Origin: Bordetella sp. BOR01
Lineage (GTDB): Bacteria; Pseudomonadota; Gammaproteobacteria; Burkholderiales; Burkholderiaceae_B
Assembly (NCBI RefSeq): GCF_019218885.1
Contig: NZ_JAHUWT010000002.1
Coordinates: 372,001 to 436,000 of the forward strand
Direction: 5' to 3'
DNA: 64,000 nt
The notes beneath the pieces are model-generated. The model ran no database searches. It saw only the letters and a list, made by a program, of their open reading frames with translations, and was not told the origin of the DNA. The position numbers and the translations under genes were made by a program. Below are positions 17,325-26,187 of the stretch, piece after piece (position 1 is the stretch's first letter; each line of letters opens with the position of its first letter).

Positions 17325-18317
17325 ATGAAAGCAAGCAAGGAGAAGTCCGGCCCCACCGGCATGCACAGGCGGGTTGCAGTTTGGGCGGCCGTGGCAGCGA
17401 TGGGAGTGTCAGGCGTTGCATTTGCGTTTCCCGATCGGCCAGTGCGCCTGGTGGTGGGCTTCCCCCCCGGCGCGTCGGACTTGTCGGCCCGTATCGTGGC
17501 GCAGAAAATGTCCGAGCTTTGGGGGCAGCCCGTGGTGGTGGAAAACCGTCCGGGCGCCGCGGGAAATATCGGCGCGACGCAAGTGGCGGCCGCCAAGCCC
17601 GACGGCTACACCATTCTATTGGCGGTGAATTCATACACCATCAACACGACGGTGTATCGCAACCTGAAGTGGGGCCTGCTGCGCGACTTCACCGCCATCG
17701 GGCGGTACGCGACGTCGCCGATGGTGGTCGTGGTCAACGATCAACTTCCAGTCAAGACCGTTGCCGACCTGATCTCCTATGCCAAGCAAAATCCCGGCGT
17801 CTTGAACTACGGTTCGGCGGGCACCGGCACCGCGCCGCATCTGGCCGGCGAGCTGTTTGCCGAGCGTTCCGGTACCAAGATGGTCCACGTGCCATACAAG
17901 GGCTCGGCGCCGTCGGTCACCGCGTTGATGGCCAACGAGGTGCAGGTGGCCTTCGGCGCCATGTCGGCGTTTGATGGCGCGGTGCACGATGGCCGGGTCC
18001 GGCCCCTGGCCGTCACCACGGCCGATCGCTTTTCGCAATTGCCGCAGGTGCCCACCGTGATGGAAAGCGGTGTATCTGATTTCGATCTGGACATCTGGTA
18101 CGGCTTGTTGGCGCCGGCTGGCACGCCGCCCGACATCGTGAAGATACTGAGCGATACGCTCGAGCGCGCCGTGGCGGATCCGGCTATCCAGGAAAAACTG
18201 CGCGAACGCGGATTGCAGGCGGCTTACCTAACTAGTTCCGACACGACGGCATTGATGAAACGAGACGTCGCGCGGTGGGCGGAAATCGCCCAGCGCTTGA
18301 ATCTCAGCCTTGAGTAG
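17325..18317 (+). CDS. Bug-family periplasmic receptor
   Basis: Bug/TctC receptor of 330 aa with a signal peptide that ends near AFAFPDRP. Family blocks are FPDRPVRLVVGFPPGASDL, ENRPGAAGNIGATQVAAA, GTAPHLAGELFAE and MVHVPYKGSAPSV. AAGGAG precedes ATG 17325 at good spacing. It is followed at once by an SMP-30 type lactonase, so its ligand is probably degraded by the same operon. Nature of the ligand unknown. Confidence 0.95.
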   Translation: MKASKEKSGPTGMHRRVAVWAAVAAMGVSGVAFAFPDRPVRLVVGFPPGASDLSARIVAQKMSELWGQPVVVENRPGAAGNIGATQVAAAKPDGYTILLAVNSYTINTTVYRNLKWGLLRDFTAIGRYATSPMVVVVNDQLPVKTVADLISYAKQNPGVLNYGSAGTGTAPHLAGELFAERSGTKMVHVPYKGSAPSVTALMANEVQVAFGAMSAFDGAVHDGRVRPLAVTTADRFSQLPQVPTVMESGVSDFDLDIWYGLLAPAGTPPDIVKILSDTLERAVADPAIQEKLRERGLQAAYLTSSDTTALMKRDVARWAEIAQRLNLSLE

Positions 18318-18322
18318 ACGCG

Positions 18323-19330
18323 ATGACATCCCCTGAACAGCAAGGTTGGCAGCGGCTGGAAGCGGCGCTGCGGGAAGATGTCGCATCGACCTCCCAGGAC
18401 GGGTTGCGCTTTGTCGGCCATGGCTTGCAGCGTCCCGAGTGTGTGTTGACGCACGCGTCGGGCGCGGTCTATGTCTCGGACCGGCGTGGCGGCGTACTCT
18501 GCCTGCGGCATGGCGGCCAGCAGCAATTGATCGGGACGTCGAACCTCTTGCCCAATGGTATATCGCTCGAGCGCGATGGGGCATTCCTGGTAGCGAATCT
18601 GGGGCCCGATGGAGGGGTGTGGCGCATCGACGCGGAAGGGCGGGCGGCACCGTGGCTGCTCGAGGTCGACAAGCGGCCTTTGGGGGGAGTCAATTTCGTA
18701 GCGCGGGATCACGCCGATCGCGTCTGGATCTGCATCAGCGCCACCGATAGCAGCGACCGATATCCATTGGAAGATGCCACGGGCTATATCGTGCTGTGCG
18801 ACGCTGCGGGTGCCCGGGTGGTGGCAGAGGGATTGCATTACACCAACGAATGCCGCGTCAGCGCTGACGGGACACATCTCTATGTGAATGAGACATTCGG
18901 CCGACGACTGGCGCGCTTTCCCATCGGCGCGGATGGCGGTCTGGGCGCGCGTGAAATCGTCAGCGAATTTGAGGCCGGCGATTTTCCCGATGGGTTGACG
19001 CTCGACGCGCACGGCGGCGCCTGGGTGATATGCGTGGGGAGCAATCGCGTCTATCGCGTCGGAGCCGATGGCGAGCGTCGCCTGGTGATCGACGATGCCG
19101 ACGAGGCCACGGTACAGCAGCTGGAGAAGGCGTTCATCGAACGCTCGCTGGATCGGCCCATGTTGTCGGCGGCGCGGGGCAAGCGCTTGAAGAACATTAC
19201 CAGCCTCGCATTCGGTGGCCCGGATCTGCAAACGGCCTACATGGGTTGTCTGGCCGGCGATGCACTGGCAACCTTCCGATCGCCCGTGGCGGGGCTTCGT
19301 CCGCCGCATTGGGACTGGGGGCGGGCATGA
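18323..19330 (+). CDS. SMP-30/gluconolactonase-like protein
   Basis: A 335-aa six-bladed beta-propeller protein of the SMP-30/gluconolactonase/LRE-like group, which hydrolyse lactones with a divalent metal. Typical blade motifs are visible: RPECVLTHASGAVYVSDRRG, LPNGISLERDGAFLVANL, NECRVSADGTHLYVNET and FPDGLTLDAHGGAWV. The Glu in RPEC and the Asp in FPDG are likely metal ligands. It begins 6 nt after the Bug gene, and its TGA overlaps the ATG of livH, so it is co-transcribed with the ABC importer. Confidence 0.88.
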   Translation: MTSPEQQGWQRLEAALREDVASTSQDGLRFVGHGLQRPECVLTHASGAVYVSDRRGGVLCLRHGGQQQLIGTSNLLPNGISLERDGAFLVANLGPDGGVWRIDAEGRAAPWLLEVDKRPLGGVNFVARDHADRVWICISATDSSDRYPLEDATGYIVLCDAAGARVVAEGLHYTNECRVSADGTHLYVNETFGRRLARFPIGADGGLGAREIVSEFEAGDFPDGLTLDAHGGAWVICVGSNRVYRVGADGERRLVIDDADEATVQQLEKAFIERSLDRPMLSAARGKRLKNITSLAFGGPDLQTAYMGCLAGDALATFRSPVAGLRPPHWDWGRA

Positions 19331-20286
19331 CAGCGGCAATCATGGCCGAGAATATCCTGCAGGCATTGCTGACCGGCCTGCTGGTCGGAACCATTTATGG
19401 CTTGCTGTGCGTAGGGCTGGGCCTGATCTTCAGCGTGATGCGCGTGATCAACTTCGCCCAAGGCGAATTCATGATGATCGGCATGTATGCCGCGCTTTTT
19501 TGTTTCCAGACACTTGGATTCGGGTCGGGACTGGGCGTATGGCTGGGGCTGGTCGCGAGCGCGATCGCCGCCGGTGTCATGCTGTATGCGGTCGGAGCCA
19601 TATTGCATCCGGCGCTGCTGGCGCGAGTGACCGGCACGAGGGTGGCCGGTAGCGAAGGTGATGGACATTATCCGCAACTGACACTGACGCTGGGTCTTTC
19701 CCTGCTGCTGGCCAACGGCGGGCTGGTGCTGTTTGGATCTTCGCCCCATACCATCCAGACCGACTTGTCGTCGTCGGCCTGGACCGTAGGGCCGCTGCTT
19801 GGCGACGATATCCTGCTGTTCCTGAACAAAGTGCGGGTCCTGACATTCGGCGTGACCTTGCTGGTGGTGTCCTGCGTCGCGTTCTTCATTACTCGAACGC
19901 GTACGGGAAAGATTCTTCGAGCTGCCGCCGACAATGCGCTGGCGGCCATTTATATGGGCATCGATGTGACTCGCGCCCATCGCCTGGCGTTCGCGCTGGG
20001 CGCGGCCGTCACCGGCATCGCCGGCGGACTGCTGGCGGCCTCGTATCCCTTCCAGCCCTATGTGGGCGTGGAGTTCGTCGTGATCATGTATGCAGGCGTG
20101 GTGCTGGGCGGCATGGGAAGTATTCGCGGCGCGTTCTGGGGTGGGCTGACGATCGGGCTGGTGCAGCAGATGTCCAGCCTGGTGTTGCCCATGCAATTGC
20201 AGGGCGCGGCCATATTCGCGGTTTTTCTGGCGGTGATGCTGTGCCGTCCGCAAGGCCTGTTCGGAAGGAATACTGATCGTGCCTGA
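19327..20286 (+). CDS. livH: Branched-chain amino-acid type ABC permease LivH
   Basis: LivH-type inner-membrane permease, 319 aa, with about eight hydrophobic segments. The characteristic N-terminal block GTIYGLLCVGLGLIFSVMRV is followed by INFAQGEFMMIGMY, and the late block GVVLGGMGSIRGAFWGGL is also typical. ATG 19327 overlaps the lactonase stop by four bases. It forms the transmembrane channel with the LivM half of the next protein. HAAT-family importers take up amino acids, amides, urea and aromatic acids, so the substrate need not be an amino acid. Confidence 0.95.
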   Translation: MTAAIMAENILQALLTGLLVGTIYGLLCVGLGLIFSVMRVINFAQGEFMMIGMYAALFCFQTLGFGSGLGVWLGLVASAIAAGVMLYAVGAILHPALLARVTGTRVAGSEGDGHYPQLTLTLGLSLLLANGGLVLFGSSPHTIQTDLSSSAWTVGPLLGDDILLFLNKVRVLTFGVTLLVVSCVAFFITRTRTGKILRAAADNALAAIYMGIDVTRAHRLAFALGAAVTGIAGGLLAASYPFQPYVGVEFVVIMYAGVVLGGMGSIRGAFWGGLTIGLVQQMSSLVLPMQLQGAAIFAVFLAVMLCRPQGLFGRNTDRA

Positions 20287-22066
20287 CATTCATTCCTCGA
20301 ACGGCGCGCGGCCAGCCATTCTGTTGACGCTGGGTTTGGCTGCCGCTTATCTGCTGGTGGCGGCCTGGGTCAGTAACCCCTACGTTCTGTTGATCATGAC
20401 CCTGGTTCCCTTGTGGGCGACCCTGGGCGCGTCATGGAATACCTTCAGCGGCTATTCGGGCCTGCTGTCATTCGGGCATGCTGTCTTCTTTGGCCTTGGC
20501 GCTTACGCCGTCGCCATTTCCTTCGCGCAGTTCGGGCTGACACCCTGGCTTGGCCTGTTGCTGGCGGCCTTGTCCGGCGCACTGGCCGGGCTTCTGGTGG
20601 GTATTCCCACGTTCAAATTGCGAGGCGTGTATTTCAGCCTGGCGATGCTGGCCTATCCGCTGGCCATGCTCTATGTCTTTGAATGGCTGGGGCTGCAGGA
20701 AGTCACGCTGCCGATGAAACGCGAGAATGCAGCGGCCTACATGCAGTTTGCAGATCCTCGAGTGTATGTCCTGCTTGCAGTCGTGATGCTGGTGGCTGCC
20801 GTGCTGCTGCAGTTGCGTATCAGCCGCTCGCGCTTCGGTCTGTCGCTGCTGGCAATCAAACAGAACGAGATAGCCGCCGAGACGTCCGGCATCAACCCGT
20901 TTCGCTGGAAGCTGGCGGCCCTGGTGCTGTCGGGCGCGATCGCCGGTCTGGCCGGCGGCCTGTACGCAGTGGTCTTGGTGACGGTGACCCCGCATTCCGT
21001 ATTCGGCCTGCTAGTCTCGGCGCAAGCGTTGATCTTCACGATGTTCGGCGGCGTGGGCTGGGTAGCAGGCCCGGTCATAGGCGCGGCAGTTTTGCTGCCG
21101 CTTGGCGAGCTGCTCAGCGCCACCGTGGGCGCCCGCCTGCCGGGCATCCAGGGAGTGCTGTATGGCCTGGCGATCATCCTGGTCGTGCTGTTGGCACCGG
21201 ACGGCATATTGCCCAAGCTGGCCAGCCGCTACCGAGGGGGGGCAGGGCGCGCCGCCGTATTGTCGGCCCAGACGGTCGGCCTGTCGGCGCAGGCAAGCTC
21301 CGAGCCCGTGCATCCCGACCTGCGGCAGGCGCCGGTCATCATGCAGGTGGCCGGCCTGTCCAAGCGGTTCGGCGGCCTGCAGGCGGTCAGCCAGGTGTCG
21401 TTCCAGGCGCGCCAGGGCGAGATCCTGGGCATTATCGGCCCGAATGGCGCGGGCAAGACCACGTTGTTCAACCTGCTCAACGGCATTGTGCATCCGACGG
21501 CTGGCAGCGTGATCTTCGAAGGTCGTGAACTGGCGGGGCTCAGGCCCTTCGAGATCTGTCGGCTGGGCGTGGGCCGCACATTCCAGGTGGCGCGTATATT
21601 CGCGCGGCTGAGCGTACTGGAAAACGTGCTGGTGGGCGCGCTATCGTCCGAGCCTGATGACCGGCGCGCCCGCGAACGTGCCCGCCAGGCGCTCGACCAG
21701 GTCGGGCTGGGGGCATGGGCCGATGAGCGGGCAGGCCGCCTGACGGCAGTGCAATTGCGCCTGATGGAACTCGCCCGCGCCCTGGCGATGCGGCCGCGCC
21801 TGTTGCTGGTCGACGAAGTGCTGGCCGGCCTGGGTGGCAAGGAAGTGGAGCAGGTCGTCGAGGTACTGACGAAGCTGCGCGCCATGGGCGTGACGCAGAT
21901 CATCATCGAGCACACCATGCACGCGATGGTAAGGCTGGCAGACCGTTTGCTGGTACTGGACCATGGCAAGGTGCTTTACGTGGGCGAGCCGGCGGCGGTA
22001 ACCAGCGAGCCCGCCGTCATTGAAGCCTACCTTGGAAAGAAATGGGTGCACCATGCTGCGCATTAA
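20279..22066 (+). CDS. LivM-LivG fusion: ABC permease plus ATP-binding protein
   Basis: A 595-aa fusion. Residues 1 to about 325 are a LivM permease (FSGYSGLLSFGHAVFFGLGA; VPVWATLGASWN-like start). Residues about 350-595 are a LivG ATPase with Walker A GPNGAGKTTL at about 387 and Walker B LLLVDEVLAGL. The ABC signature is degenerate: LTAVQLRLMELARALAM instead of LSGGQ, as in some LivG subgroups. GTG 20279 overlaps the end of livH by 8 bp and has GGAAGGA upstream. The fusion fixes the stoichiometry of one permease half and one ATPase. Confidence 0.93.
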   Translation: MPDIHSSNGARPAILLTLGLAAAYLLVAAWVSNPYVLLIMTLVPLWATLGASWNTFSGYSGLLSFGHAVFFGLGAYAVAISFAQFGLTPWLGLLLAALSGALAGLLVGIPTFKLRGVYFSLAMLAYPLAMLYVFEWLGLQEVTLPMKRENAAAYMQFADPRVYVLLAVVMLVAAVLLQLRISRSRFGLSLLAIKQNEIAAETSGINPFRWKLAALVLSGAIAGLAGGLYAVVLVTVTPHSVFGLLVSAQALIFTMFGGVGWVAGPVIGAAVLLPLGELLSATVGARLPGIQGVLYGLAIILVVLLAPDGILPKLASRYRGGAGRAAVLSAQTVGLSAQASSEPVHPDLRQAPVIMQVAGLSKRFGGLQAVSQVSFQARQGEILGIIGPNGAGKTTLFNLLNGIVHPTAGSVIFEGRELAGLRPFEICRLGVGRTFQVARIFARLSVLENVLVGALSSEPDDRRARERARQALDQVGLGAWADERAGRLTAVQLRLMELARALAMRPRLLLVDEVLAGLGGKEVEQVVEVLTKLRAMGVTQIIIEHTMHAMVRLADRLLVLDHGKVLYVGEPAAVTSEPAVIEAYLGKKWVHHAAH

Positions 22067-22760
22067 CGATCTGTGTGTGTCGTATGGCGATCTGGCGGCG
22101 CTGAAGAACGTCAGCATCGATGTGGCGGCAGGCAGCTTTGTGGCAATCGTCGGAGCCAACGGAGCCGGCAAGACCACATTGTTCAAATCCATTTCCGGGG
22201 TGGTTGACGCCCTGTCGGGAACGATTTCGTTCGACGGGCAGGAGCTCTCTGGCATCGATCCCGTGCAGCGGGCCCGGCTGGGAATTGCACACGTGCCCGA
22301 AGGAAGGCAGGTATTCGGCAACCTGACCGTACTGGAAAACTTGGAAATGGGCGCGCAGACAGCGCAAGCGCTGCGGCGATGGACGTCGTCGCTGGACCTC
22401 ATCTACGCGTTATTTCCCCGCTTGGCAGAGCGCAAGACGCAGTTGGCGGGAACCTTGTCGGGCGGCGAGCAGCAGATGGTGGCGATCGGGCGGGGCCTGG
22501 CCTCGTGTCCGCGGCTGTTAATGCTGGACGAACCATCGATGGGCCTGGCGCCTGCCGTGGCCGACGCCATATTCGAATGCATCGAACAGGTCCACCGCGA
22601 AAGCGGCATGGCGGTGTTGCTGGTAGAGCAGCGTGTCACCGAGGCGCTGCAGGCCTGCAGCTATGGCTACGTGCTGGAATCGGGCCGGGTTTCTCTGCAG
22701 GGAGATCACGATGCCATGGTTGGCGACCCTCGTATCAAACAGGCATACCTGGGCATGTAG
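22053..22760 (+). CDS. livF: ABC transporter ATP-binding protein LivF
   Basis: LivF-type ATPase, 235 aa. Walker A is GANGAGKTTL at residues 34-43, the signature is a canonical LSGGEQQMVAIGRGLA, and Walker B is LLMLDEPSMGL. ATG 22053 overlaps the end of the LivMG gene by 14 bp; the longer frame from 22020 is inside that gene. With the degenerate signature in the LivG partner, this subunit may form the fully active nucleotide site. Confidence 0.95.
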   Translation: MLRINDLCVSYGDLAALKNVSIDVAAGSFVAIVGANGAGKTTLFKSISGVVDALSGTISFDGQELSGIDPVQRARLGIAHVPEGRQVFGNLTVLENLEMGAQTAQALRRWTSSLDLIYALFPRLAERKTQLAGTLSGGEQQMVAIGRGLASCPRLLMLDEPSMGLAPAVADAIFECIEQVHRESGMAVLLVEQRVTEALQACSYGYVLESGRVSLQGDHDAMVGDPRIKQAYLGM

Positions 22761-22840
22761 CACAGGGTGTCACGGCGCGTTTTAACGGACGCTCGGAAGG
22801 CATTGCCGCGGCGTTTTCATCAGAATAGGAGGAAGACAAA

Positions 22841-24094
22841 ATGAGCAACCTGGCATTCAGTTCCATCCGGCGCCGCGGCATCATGGGCGCCATGCTGACC
22901 GCGGTCTTCTCGATGGCAGGGGGGGCTGTGCTGGCGCAGCCAGCCGTGTCCGAGGTCAAGCTGGCCGTGATCGTGCCGCTGTCGGGGCCGTGGGCACGTA
23001 ATGGCGAACTTCATCTGAAAGGCGCCCAGGCTGCCGTCGAAGATATCAACGCGGCCGGCGGCATCAAGGCGCTGGGCGGTGCCAAGATCAAGCTGCTGCC
23101 GGTGGATGCCGGCGACAGCGTCGAGAAAGCCAGAAGCGCGGCGCAGCGCCTGTTGGCGTCCGAACCGGATCTGGTGGGCGCCACGGGTAGCTTCGTCAGT
23201 TCCTTTACCTTGGCGGTCACCGAGATGACGGAACGGGCCGAACTGCCGTTCTTGACTCTGTCTTATTCCGACCAGATCAATGATCGCGGCTTCAAGTATG
23301 TGTTCCAGACGTCGCCTTCGGCCAATGCCCAGGCCCAGGCCATCTTGCCCATCGTGATGAGGCTGGCGAGCGAGAGCGGGGGAAAGACGCCACAGACGGT
23401 CGGCATTGTGATGGACAACACGGCTTCGCCAGTCAGTTTCACCAAATCGATGCGCGAAGGGGGGTTCCAGCAGCAGAACTTGAAGCTGGTGGTCAACGAA
23501 GTCTATACGCCGCCGCTGTCGGACGCCACTTCGATGGTGCAGCGCTTGCGCAATACACGGCCCGACTTCGCCTTCCTGCTGTCGACCAATGTGCCCGACA
23601 CAAAACTGCTGCTCGAGAAAATGCGCGAAATGCGGCTGGGCAATGGCGTCATGCCGGTGATTACCAATGGCGGCCACATGGGTGCGCCCGAACTGCTCAA
23701 GGTCATGGACAAGCAAAGCCTGGAAGGCGTGATGGTGGTCATCGCGAATTGGGGAGGCAAGGGAAACGAGGCGGTAATGCGCGCGTTTAGCGAAAAATTC
23801 AAAGAGCCATGGATGACCCAGGACAGTATGTCGACTTACGGCGACATGTGGGTATTCAAAGAAGCCATGGAAAGCGCCAAGTCGGCTGACAGGCGCAAGG
23901 TCGCTGCAGCCATTCGCGCCATGGACACGACCGAAGGCGCAGCCAAGTTTTATGCGGGCGGCCATTTGAAATTCGATGCCCAGGGGCGCCGTGTCGATGC
24001 AGAAACGGTCATCCTGCAATGGCGCGACGGCAAGCCGGTGCCGGTCTACCCCCCCAGCCTGGCTGTCGCAGAGCCGCGCTGGACCAAGCGATAG
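22841..24094 (+). CDS. ABC importer substrate-binding protein, LivK-like
   Basis: Type I periplasmic binding protein of the LivK/amide-binding group, 417 aa. A signal peptide (RRRGIMGAMLTAVFSMAGGAVLAQP) is followed by VKLAVIVPLSGPWARNGELH and AVEDINAAGGIKALGG, the standard N-lobe start. ATG 22841 has AGGAGG at proper spacing. It lies 80 nt after livF and is the receptor for the importer encoded just upstream. The ligand is not evident. Confidence 0.93.
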   Translation: MSNLAFSSIRRRGIMGAMLTAVFSMAGGAVLAQPAVSEVKLAVIVPLSGPWARNGELHLKGAQAAVEDINAAGGIKALGGAKIKLLPVDAGDSVEKARSAAQRLLASEPDLVGATGSFVSSFTLAVTEMTERAELPFLTLSYSDQINDRGFKYVFQTSPSANAQAQAILPIVMRLASESGGKTPQTVGIVMDNTASPVSFTKSMREGGFQQQNLKLVVNEVYTPPLSDATSMVQRLRNTRPDFAFLLSTNVPDTKLLLEKMREMRLGNGVMPVITNGGHMGAPELLKVMDKQSLEGVMVVIANWGGKGNEAVMRAFSEKFKEPWMTQDSMSTYGDMWVFKEAMESAKSADRRKVAAAIRAMDTTEGAAKFYAGGHLKFDAQGRRVDAETVILQWRDGKPVPVYPPSLAVAEPRWTKR

Positions 24095-24121
24095 CGCAAT
24101 AGGCCAGCAGGAGACGACGGC

Positions 24122-25141
24122 ATGATCGGCTCGTTCGACGAAGCATGGCTCGGGTTGGTGCAAGAAGACGTGCTGGATCCGGCGCTGCCGATTGTCGATC
24201 CGCACCACCATCTGTGGCAGCATGGCCGGCGCTATTTGCTGGATGAACTGCTTGCCGACCTGGCAGATGGCCATCGCGTGGTGGCAACGGTGTTTTGCCA
24301 GTCGGAATATGGATACCTTGCTGAAGGTCCGCAAGCGCTGCGCCCGGTGGGCGAGACCGCGCTGATGGCGGGGCTGGCCGAGCAGGCCCGGCGCCAAGGC
24401 GTGCGCACGCAGGTGTGCGCGGGCATCCTGGGCTATGCCGATCTGCAATTGGGCGACGCGGTGCTACCCGTTTTGCAGGCACACATCGAGGCTGCGGCGG
24501 GCCGTTTCCGGGGGGTGCGTCATGTCGCGGCACGGCATGACGCATTCAGCGTCCGGATGGCGTACCAACCTGCCGCGGCTTTGCTGGCGGACCCGATGTT
24601 TCGCAAGGGGTTGGCACAGTTGCAGGCGTTGGGGCTGGTGTTCGAGGCCTGGGTATACCACCCGCAGCTAGCCGAAGTGCTGGCGCTGGCGCGCGCCATG
24701 CCTGGGTTGGCCATCGTGTTGAATCACTGCGGCGGCCCGTTGGCTGCCGGGCCGTACCGGGGCAAGCGCGCCGAAGTGTTTCCCGTGTGGCGCGATGCCA
24801 TGCGGCAACTGGCGGCGTGCCCCAATGTCGTGGTCAAGCTGGGGGGGTTGGGCATGCCGATCGGCGGTTTTGATTTCCACAAGCAGCCACGGCCGCCGAC
24901 GTCCCAGGAACTGGTCGATGCTTGGCGGCCTTATATGGAGCCTTGTCTCGAGGACTTTGGCGCGTCGCGATGCATGTTCGAAAGCAACTTTCCAGTCGAC
25001 AAGGCGATGCTTGGCTATCGCGTCCTGTGGAATGCCTACAAAAAACTGGCCGCCGGGACATCAAGCGCCGATAGGGCAGGTTTGTTCCACCAGACGGCCG
25101 CGCGCGTGTATCGCCTGAATTTGCCTCGCGCGGGCCAATGA
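24122..25141 (+). CDS. Amidohydrolase-2 family protein
   Basis: Metal-dependent hydrolase/decarboxylase of the amidohydrolase-2 group, 339 aa. The metal motif IVDPHHHLWQHG is near residues 23-34, followed by the typical VFCQSEYGYL, RGVRHVA and the late ESNFPVDKAMLGYRVLWNAY in which the aspartate would complete the metal site. Members hydrolyse lactones such as 2-pyrone-4,6-dicarboxylate or L-fuconolactone, or decarboxylate aromatic acids. ATG 24122 follows GGAGACG. Position between the importer and another Bug gene suggests ring opening or lactone hydrolysis of the imported compound. Confidence 0.9.
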   Translation: MIGSFDEAWLGLVQEDVLDPALPIVDPHHHLWQHGRRYLLDELLADLADGHRVVATVFCQSEYGYLAEGPQALRPVGETALMAGLAEQARRQGVRTQVCAGILGYADLQLGDAVLPVLQAHIEAAAGRFRGVRHVAARHDAFSVRMAYQPAAALLADPMFRKGLAQLQALGLVFEAWVYHPQLAEVLALARAMPGLAIVLNHCGGPLAAGPYRGKRAEVFPVWRDAMRQLAACPNVVVKLGGLGMPIGGFDFHKQPRPPTSQELVDAWRPYMEPCLEDFGASRCMFESNFPVDKAMLGYRVLWNAYKKLAAGTSSADRAGLFHQTAARVYRLNLPRAGQ

Positions 25142-25213
25142 AGGCTTGACCTGTCATTGACGAACACTTCCGCCGCAATTGGCGTGGCGGTCGATAACAT
25201 ATCTGGAGACAAC

Positions 25214-26173
25214 ATGAAATTTTGGACTGTTATTTTGTCTGTTGCATTGGCTGCCGCAAGTGGCCAGGCGATTGCCGCCAGCTATCCGGCAAGAGCGGTG
25301 CGTATTGTGGTCCCGTTTGCACCGGGCGGCATCGGCGACGGCGCTGCCCGCCTGCTGGCCACGAAGCTGACCGAGCAGACGGGGCAGCCCTTCGTGGTCG
25401 AGAACCGCACCGGAGCGGGTGGCCGCATCGGCTACGACTACGTGGCCAAGGCCGATAACGACGGCTACACCCTGGTTGCGATCGACACGTCATACAACAT
25501 GTATCCCGGCCTGTACGCCAAGCTGCCGTGGAATATCGACGAAGATCTGGTGGGTATCACGCGTTCATCCGAAACGCCTTATGCCCTGATCACCAGTGCT
25601 GATTCCAAGATGAAGACCGTGGGTGACCTGGTGGCGGCGGCCAAGGCCGAGCCGGGCAAGATCAACTATGGTTCGGCGGGCATCGGCAGCGCCAACCATG
25701 CGGCCACCCATCTGTTTGCACAAGCGGCCGGCATCGAGTTGTCGCATGTTCCATACAAAGGCATGGGCGATGCGCTGGTCGGCCTGTATGGCGGGTCGGT
25801 CGAGCTGATGCTGACCGCGCTGCCCACTGCAGCCGGCCAACTGGCCAGCGGAAAAATCACCGTGCTGGGGGTGTCGTCCCAAGCGCGCTTGCAGACATTC
25901 CCGGACATCCCGACGATTAAAGAACAGGGTGTGGATTACGTAGGGGGCAACTGGTTTGGCCTGGCCGCGCCCAAGGGCACGCCGCCCGAGATCATCGAGT
26001 TCCTGCATCAACAGACCGTCAAGGCGTTGGCCTCGGCCGACCTGCGCAAGTCCTTCGAGACCTTGGGCTTGCAGCCCGTGGGCGACACGCCGCAGGCGTT
26101 CAACAAGTTGCTGCATGAGCAGACCCGGTACTGGACGGATGCGCTGCGCAAGGCGAACATTCAGCCTCAGTGA
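25214..26173 (+). CDS. Bug-family periplasmic receptor
   Basis: Fourth Bug/TctC receptor of the window, 319 aa. The signal peptide (FWTVILSVALAAASGQAIAA) precedes YPARAVRIVVPFAPGG; ENRTGAGGRIGYDYVAKA, GSANHAATHLF and LSHVPYKGMGDALV are standard. ATG 25214 has GGAGAC upstream and is preferred over the TTG at 25157, which would disturb the signal peptide. It is followed by a hydroxyacid dehydrogenase after 14 nt. Confidence 0.95.
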   Translation: MKFWTVILSVALAAASGQAIAASYPARAVRIVVPFAPGGIGDGAARLLATKLTEQTGQPFVVENRTGAGGRIGYDYVAKADNDGYTLVAIDTSYNMYPGLYAKLPWNIDEDLVGITRSSETPYALITSADSKMKTVGDLVAAAKAEPGKINYGSAGIGSANHAATHLFAQAAGIELSHVPYKGMGDALVGLYGGSVELMLTALPTAAGQLASGKITVLGVSSQARLQTFPDIPTIKEQGVDYVGGNWFGLAAPKGTPPEIIEFLHQQTVKALASADLRKSFETLGLQPVGDTPQAFNKLLHEQTRYWTDALRKANIQPQ

Positions 26174-26187
26174 TAAGGAGTTGCGCA

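Noticed and set aside
22820-24448. 542-codon minus-strand open frame opposite the LivK-like and amidohydrolase genes
   Set aside because: Spans two real genes in the other direction and is a composition-driven shadow.
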